A stretch of DNA of 64,000 bases, taken from assembly GCA_023439185.1 (NCBI GenBank), contig JAEXOR010000044.1:124001-188000 (forward strand), given 5' to 3'. Below are positions 59,421 through 64,000 of this stretch, one piece after another (within the stretch, counting starts at the first letter, position 1; each line of letters starts with the position of its first letter). Made by a program: the position numbers and the translations under genes. The notes under the pieces are model-generated. The model ran no database searches, was not told the DNA's origin, and was given only the letters and a program-made list of their open reading frames with translations. This DNA comes from Bacillota bacterium (GTDB lineage Bacteria; Bacillota; Desulfotomaculia; Desulfotomaculales; Desulfallaceae).

Positions 59421-61666
59421 CGAAAATTGACATTTGCAATATCGCTACGTTTGGTAGCATAGTAACATCAATTGACGACTTAAAAAAGTTCAACTACTTT
59501 TTCGGCTCTAATGGCACAGGCAAAACAACCATAAGCAAAGTGATCACGGATTTCTCTCTGTTCCCAGAATGTAATCTCGTATGGGAGAACGGTATTGTAA
59601 TGGAAACGAGGGTTTATAACCGCGATTTCGTTTTAAAGAATTTTGATCAAAAGATACCAGGTGTATTTACGTTGGGTGAACAAGAAGTCGATACTCGGGA
59701 CAAAATTGCGGCAGTAAAGGCTGATATAGATAAGCTGAATGGCGAGGTAAAGGCTCTTACTAATACGCTTCAAGGCGATGATGGCAATAGTGGAAAAAAG
59801 AATAAATTGTCTCAACTTGAGGCCGCCTATGCGGAGCGTTTTTGGTCTGCTAAACAAAAACATGAGGGGAAATTAGCCGGTGGACTTAGAGGTTATATGG
59901 GCAGCAAGAAAGTCTTCAAAGATAAAGTTTTAGATGAGTTCACATCTAATAAAGCGGATTTGCGGCCTGTTGAAGAACTTGAATCAAGAGCAGCCACAGT
60001 GTATTCTGATTCATTGATACAAGCCCAAAGCATACAAACGATTCAAATCATAAAATTGCTTTCCTTTGAAAAAGCGCCAATTCTCGGAAAGAGAGTTATC
60101 GGAAAGAAAGATGTTGACATTGCGGCTATCATCAAGAAACTTGGAAACAGCGACTGGGTACGTCAAGGTCTTTCTTATTTTGGGGCTAATGATGGCGTGT
60201 GTCCTTTCTGTCAGCAGAAAACTGATGAAAATTTCTCAAAAAGTTTGAATGAATACTTCGATGAAGCCTTTGAACAGGATACTTCAGCGATAAATACTCT
60301 TGTAACTGATTACACTACTGAAAGCGAACGAATTCAACAACAGGTACAGGCTATTATCAATTTGAATTCCAAGTTTGTCGATGACGAAAAACTCGAAAAT
60401 GAAAAGAGACTGCTTGATTCAAAAATTGCTGTAAATGTTCAGCGGATCGATCAAAAAAAGAAAGAGTCAAGCCAAGTCATTGAACTGGATTCACTTCAAA
60501 ATGTTCTGGATGAGATAGTTGCGTTAATTGCCGCCGCAAACGCCAAAATTGATGAGCATAACGCTATTGTCCGTAACCTGGCAAGTGAAAAAACCATACT
60601 TACGGCACAAATATGGCGGCTTATAATTGAGGAATTAAAAGATAGAATTGCTGACTATACCACCCAGAAAACAAATCTTTCTGCAGCGATTAAAAGTATA
60701 CAGGAACAGTTGCAAACAAAAAATGAAAAAAAGCGTATACAAGAATCTACACTCCGCGAACTGGAAAAACAAGATGTCAGTATCCAACCAACGCTTGATG
60801 GTATAAACAATCTGCTCGCTTCATTTGGGTTTACAAGTTTTAAATTGGCGAAAGGAACCGATGATAGGACATACAAATTGGTTAGAGCGAACGGCTTCGA
60901 CGCACAGGATACATTGAGCGAGGGCGAAAGAAACTTCGTTGCGTTCCTCTATTTCTATCATTTGCTCAAAGGTAGTCATGCTGAAAGCGGTATGACTGCT
61001 GATAAAGTAGTCGTATTCGATGACCCAGTTTCGAGCCTTGATAATGACGTTTTATTTGTAGTAAGTAGCTTGGTTCGAGAATTATATGAAGACATACGCC
61101 AGAAGAAAGGAACAATTAAGCAATTATTCGTTCTGACACACAATGTGTATTTTCATAAAGAGGTAACCTACAGCTCCAATCGGAACAAAGATAATATCTT
61201 GAAAGACGAATCATTCTGGCTAATAAAGAAACGAGGAGACGATTCTTTTGTTGAACGGCAGACTTCGAACCCGATAAAGACCTCGTATGAATTACTTTGG
61301 GAGGAAGTCCGAGCAAAACCAGAGCAACGTAACAACGCAACAATCCAGAACACGCTACGACGAATACTTGAAAATTATTTCAAGCTGTTAGGCGGTACCC
61401 CACTCAACGACCTGTATACGCATTTTAAGGGCGACGATAGGATAAGATGCAAGGATTTATGCTCTTGGGTAAATGATGGATCACATGGCGGAGGAATACT
61501 TAGCGATGAGTATTATTCTATGCCGGACGACACTACTGTCGAAAGGTACTTGCAAGTATTCAAAGAAATTTTCAAACAGTGTGATCATACTGCTCATTAC
61601 AATATGATGATGGGCATTGACCATGAAACAGAGCAAGAGGAGGGACGCGATAATAAACAAGCCTAA
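59414..61666 (+). CDS. RloC/PrrC-like ATPase, putative anticodon nuclease (AAA_13 family)
   Basis: 750 residues. The split ABC-type ATPase has Walker A GSNGTGKTT (about 32-40), signature TLSEGERNFVAFLYF (about 500), Walker B VVVFDDPVSSLD and an H-loop in FVLTHNVYF. In the middle of a coiled coil, C263-P-F-C266 forms a zinc-hook-like motif, as in RloC. The C-terminal part carries R649-x3-E653 (LRRILENYF) and H691 (NDGSHGG), the spacing type of the Arg-Glu-His nuclease triad of PrrC/RloC. Such proteins cut tRNA anticodon loops when phage disturb the associated restriction-modification enzyme. The gene is intact while its neighbours are decayed. Ribosome site GGAGGGG is 13 bases off. Lower GC than the surroundings suggests transfer. 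Confidence 0.72.
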   Translation: MLTKIDICNIATFGSIVTSIDDLKKFNYFFGSNGTGKTTISKVITDFSLFPECNLVWENGIVMETRVYNRDFVLKNFDQKIPGVFTLGEQEVDTRDKIAAVKADIDKLNGEVKALTNTLQGDDGNSGKKNKLSQLEAAYAERFWSAKQKHEGKLAGGLRGYMGSKKVFKDKVLDEFTSNKADLRPVEELESRAATVYSDSLIQAQSIQTIQIIKLLSFEKAPILGKRVIGKKDVDIAAIIKKLGNSDWVRQGLSYFGANDGVCPFCQQKTDENFSKSLNEYFDEAFEQDTSAINTLVTDYTTESERIQQQVQAIINLNSKFVDDEKLENEKRLLDSKIAVNVQRIDQKKKESSQVIELDSLQNVLDEIVALIAAANAKIDEHNAIVRNLASEKTILTAQIWRLIIEELKDRIADYTTQKTNLSAAIKSIQEQLQTKNEKKRIQESTLRELEKQDVSIQPTLDGINNLLASFGFTSFKLAKGTDDRTYKLVRANGFDAQDTLSEGERNFVAFLYFYHLLKGSHAESGMTADKVVVFDDPVSSLDNDVLFVVSSLVRELYEDIRQKKGTIKQLFVLTHNVYFHKEVTYSSNRNKDNILKDESFWLIKKRGDDSFVERQTSNPIKTSYELLWEEVRAKPEQRNNATIQNTLRRILENYFKLLGGTPLNDLYTHFKGDDRIRCKDLCSWVNDGSHGGGILSDEYYSMPDDTTVERYLQVFKEIFKQCDHTAHYNMMMGIDHETEQEEGRDNKQA

Positions 61667-61988
61667 ATTTGAAACGCCGAACCTGACCGCCGTAAATGTT
61701 GAAAAAATAATGGGGCTTTTCCCTGGAGTAGTAACCGAAGGAAAAGTGAATTTCGACCTGCTACGTTCCCTGCTGGGTGATGAGGTGTATGGCGATGAAG
61801 ACCACAAGTTTACCTGGGTTGGCAAAAGAGCCGCCATTGCCGAGGCCGGTAGGGCCTATTCGCAAAACGCTGCGCCCTGCGTATAGGAAAGTAAAAACTG
61901 AGACACCACCGAAAACCTTTACATAGAAGGCAACAATCTTGATGTGCTCAAGCCGCTTGCGCCCAATACGAGCGTGAGAGTGATTTGA
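61626..61988 (+). pseudogene. Type III DNA methyltransferase (Mod) N-terminal remnant with two in-frame stops
   Basis: The frame reads KPKFETPNLTAVNVEKIMGL, FPGVVTEGKVNFDLLRSLLG, FTWVGKRAAI, then a TAG at 61884 and a TGA at 61899. It resumes without shift as DTTENLYIEGNNLDVLKPL to TGA 61986. This is the characteristic N-terminal part of type III Mod proteins (family WDTTxNLYIEGDNLEVLK). The DPPY methylase motif and everything after it are missing. The ATG expected after GAGGAGGG is ATA. It is clearly non-functional. Confidence 0.82.
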
Positions 61989-62088
61989 TGCAGCAAGAAG
62001 ATTAAACCAACTGTTTCCAATTTGGAAACAGTTCAACCATTAAGGATTTTTTAATAGTTCATGAGGGTGCTATAAGGGGAGGAAGCGA

Positions 62089-62704
62089 ATGGCGAAGAAA
62101 AAGAAAAACGAAGTTGCAATCCGTAGTTCCGCCGCCGAGTACCTGACTTTTGTAGCGTCTACGGGCGACAGTCAGGACAGCGTTGAAATGCGTTATGAGG
62201 ACGAAAACATCTGGCTCACACAGAAGATGATGGCTACCTTATATGACGTATCCGTATCTGCAATCAACCAGCATATCAAAAAAATTTTTGATGACTTTGA
62301 ACTGGAACCGGGGGCAACTAATTAAGAAATACTTAATAGTTCAAACTGAAGGTGAGCGTCAGGTTTCGCGCGAAGTTGACCATTATAATTTACAGATGAT
62401 AATAGCAGTCGGTTTTAAGGTAAACAATCAACGGGCTGTTCGCTTCCGTGTCTGGGCAAATCAAATCGTACAACAATATACGATTAAAGGCTGGGTTATG
62501 GATTCTGAGCGTTTAAAAAACGGAGGCAGCATTCTAACCGAGAAGTATTTTGACGAACAGCTTGAAAAAATCCGGGAGATTCGCCTTAGCGAGCGGAAAT
62601 TTTATCAGAAAATCACAGATATTTATGCTACTGCCCTTGACTACCAAATTGAGCCGTCCAAGCGATTGGAGGGGGTAGTACGATGCCGCAGAGTAAGCCC
62701 ATAA
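62089..62704 (+). pseudogene. RhuM-family gene broken by a single-base insertion
   Basis: ATG 62089 behind GGGGAGGAAG opens a RhuM frame (ENIWLTQKMMATLYDVSVSA, INQHIKKIFDDFELEPGAT) that ends at TAA 62323. Removing one A at 62320-62321 restores IKKYLIVQTEGERQVSREVD, HYNLQMIIAVGFKVNNQRAV and FRVWANQIVQQYTIKGWV to 62704. The C-terminal third is missing. A further fragment in 62703-62765 (NGLYADMFEEEYKQLRNVIE) is a remnant of an unidentified protein. Confidence 0.8.
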
Positions 62705-62910
62705 CGGTCTTTACGCCGATATGTTCGAGGAAGAATACAAGCAGTTACGCAACGTTATTGAATAAAGTGATGAGTTAATATCCAGAAAAAGCTATATTAT
62801 ATAATGTGTAATAATTTATTACACATTATGTAATAAGCAATACTTCGCACGCTATCTTTGCAAAAAACCAACCTACCCCAAAATCCGTAAAGCCCAATGG
62901 CATAAATTTT

Positions 62911-63264
62911 TTACGAAAACTTTTTAAATACCCCCATGAACTCCTCCAGGGAGTCCTTCAGATCGCGATTATCCCGCAGGTCGCTGTCAATCTGCTCGGC
63001 CAGGTGGCAGCCCAGTACGGTGATGCCCACCCTGTTTACCGCCGCTTTGATGGCAGCCAGTTGGATCACGATATCCCCGCAGTCGCGGCAGTCCGTCACC
63101 ATTTTTTGCACTCCGCGCACCTGTCCTTCAATCTTCCTCAACCTGCTGAGCACTTCTTTCTGCATTTCCTGATTCCGCAATACCGTTGTTTGATCTTCTT
63201 CCGCTGCGGAGTGATTATCGCTGCGGTTGTTTTGGGTTTTACGGCCCGGTCCCAATGTGATCAT
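62911..63264 (-). CDS. CsoR/CstR-family sulfur- or metal-sensing repressor
   Basis: 117 residues; the core from about residue 33 (MQKEVLSRLRKIEGQVRGVQ) is the CsoR/FrmR fold, with an N-terminal extension of about 32 residues whose start is uncertain. Sensor cysteines are in TDCRDCGDIVIQ and VLGCHLAEQ. The second CsoR copper-ligand Cys (usual HLxxC) is not in place. Together with a TusA gene divergent from it, this favours a CstR-type persulfide sensor over a copper sensor. It lies next to operators with CCCC-GTAT repeats. Confidence 0.82.
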   Translation of the reverse strand: MITLGPGRKTQNNRSDNHSAAEEDQTTVLRNQEMQKEVLSRLRKIEGQVRGVQKMVTDCRDCGDIVIQLAAIKAAVNRVGITVLGCHLAEQIDSDLRDNRDLKDSLEEFMGVFKKFS

Positions 63265-63286
63265 CCCCTGTATGCAAGGCGCTGAT

Positions 63287-63519
63287 TATACCCCCGTATG
63301 GTATATATGAATTATAAACTAATGTTTCATTAAATTCAATATAAAAGTCATAAATAAAGGCCTTGACATACGGGTATTAATGTAGTAATTTTATATTAAT
63401 ATACTACTAGGGGTATGGGTATCATAAAAAACAGAGATTGAATTTTGGTTTAGCTCATTTAATTAAGGGTAATTGAATTGAATAATTATTTTATTTATCT
63501 TATACCCCGGTATGGTATA
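63287..63519. promoter_or_regulatory. Three GC-tract operators between the repressor and tusA
   Basis: TATACCCCCGTATGGTATA (63287-63305) and TATACCCCGGTATGGTATA (63501-63519) are nearly the same; ATACTACTAGGGGTATGGGT at 63401 is a related site. ATAC(C)CCC-GTAT-type G-tract sites are the recognition form for the CsoR/CstR family. TTGACA at 63363 lies 17 bases before TAATTT and may be the tusA promoter, with operators on both sides. Confidence 0.75.
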
Positions 63520-63555
63520 AAGAACGATAGTCAATTACTTAAGGAGGATGATCAT

Positions 63556-63810
63556 ATGGCGCCGGAAGAACTGAAAAACATCAAGGCGGATAAGGTTGTT
63601 GACGCGCGGGGAACATCCTGTCCCGGCCCCATCCTGGCGGCCAAGAAGGCCATTGCTGATGTGCAGGCGGGCCAGGTCATGGAAGTATTGGCATCGGATT
63701 CGGGCACCCAGAAGGATATCCCGGCCTGGTGCAAAAAGACCGGCAACGAATTTCTGGGTCTGCTGGACGATGCGGGCACGTACAGGTTGTTTGTCAGGAA
63801 GGCCGGATAA
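63556..63810 (+). CDS. TusA-family sulfur carrier protein
   Basis: 84 residues from ATG 63556 behind AAGGAGG. The TusA motif is VDARGTSCPGPILAAKKAI, with the sulfur-carrying Cys in CPGP, and a second Cys in AWCKKTGN. It relays persulfide sulfur between proteins. Control by the divergent CstR-like repressor would make this a persulfide-response unit. The remaining 190 bases of the window (63811-64000) show no gene. Confidence 0.9.
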   Translation: MAPEELKNIKADKVVDARGTSCPGPILAAKKAIADVQAGQVMEVLASDSGTQKDIPAWCKKTGNEFLGLLDDAGTYRLFVRKAG

Positions 63811-64000
63811 AATCAGGAGTCAGATACCCACGCCGCTAACGCGGCGCCAACGAAGAATTCCCAGCCAGGTGTGCAAAATTTGAAGTAATGTTTAAAAAAT
63901 AACAAATAAATTCCAGATATCTGCACATTAATTAAAAAATTGCACAATTTTAACTATATATCTAGTAATTTACCGAGGGAAAATGCGCATTAGTTAAAAT

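Overview
The window reads as the chromosome of a strictly anaerobic, endospore-lineage Gram-positive bacterium, most like the Peptococcaceae / Desulfotomaculum-Pelotomaculum group. This is inferred from several things: strong AGGAGG-type ribosome sites, frequent GTG/TTG starts, a cobamide-dependent methanol methyltransferase system, desulfoferrodoxin next to a flavodiiron protein, exported proteins with the 'copper amine oxidase N-terminal' stalk domain, and heavy use of sigma-54 enhancer-binding regulators. No rRNA, tRNA or CRISPR array was seen. The species cannot be fixed from the sequence alone.

Region 1 (1-21.5 kb) is a catabolic island for an unidentified carboxylic acid handled as CoA thioesters. 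It holds a thiolase, two paralogous GAF-PAS-AAA+-Fis sigma-54 activators, a CoA-transferase, a TRAP transporter, a short-chain dehydrogenase, an old-yellow-enzyme homologue with an Fe-S cysteine motif, an amidohydrolase-2 protein, an acyl-CoA dehydrogenase, a thiolase-fold/DUF35 pair, an enoyl-CoA hydratase, an FMN reductase, a soluble chemotaxis-type sensor and an MFS transporter. Four sigma-54 (-24/-12) promoters and a set of long perfect dyads sharing a TGTC...GAYA core tie the operons together. The island ends at a terminator and a remnant of a [2Fe-2S] molybdenum-hydroxylase small subunit.

Region 2 (21.5-40.7 kb) is mixed housekeeping and stress: an AbrB/PIN toxin-antitoxin pair, MsrAB, leuB, a large MalT/LuxR-type regulator, exported stalk-domain proteins, a Mug DNA glycosylase, a membrane ferredoxin, two flavoproteins, cyclophilin, two cold-shock proteins, a ferredoxin-type aldo/keto reductase, a flavodiiron protein and desulfoferrodoxin.

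Region 3 (40.7-52 kb) is a methanol (methyl-group) utilisation cluster: MtaA, two MtbC/MttC-like corrinoid proteins, a third sigma-54 activator, MtaC1, MtaB, MtaC2, a CobW-type metallochaperone GTPase and a RamA-like corrinoid reactivase. Two sigma-54 promoters, each preceded by GTTAC/GTAAC dyads, suggest activation by the activator encoded inside the cluster.

Region 4 (52-64 kb) holds a GH18-like exported protein, a MarR regulator with a multi-cluster ferredoxin protein, and then a patch of foreign, partly decayed defence-type DNA (about 55.9-62.8 kb). That patch contains an intact one-chain fusion of a nicotinamidase with a rifamycin ADP-ribosyltransferase (Arr), GyrI-like and DUF1801 proteins, and an intact RloC/PrrC-like ATPase with a zinc-hook motif and a putative anticodon-nuclease triad. 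Around these lie remnants of a helicase, a DUF4391 protein, a type III DNA methyltransferase, two RhuM genes and a VbhA-like antitoxin. The window closes with a CsoR/CstR-family regulator divergent from a TusA-like sulfur carrier, with shared GC-tract operators between them.

The strongest leads for new biology are the nicotinamidase-Arr fusion, the RloC-like nuclease left without its restriction-modification partner, the sigma-54/dyad network over an uncharacterised CoA pathway whose thiolase lacks the usual nucleophile, and the methanol cluster with four corrinoid proteins for one visible substrate methyltransferase.
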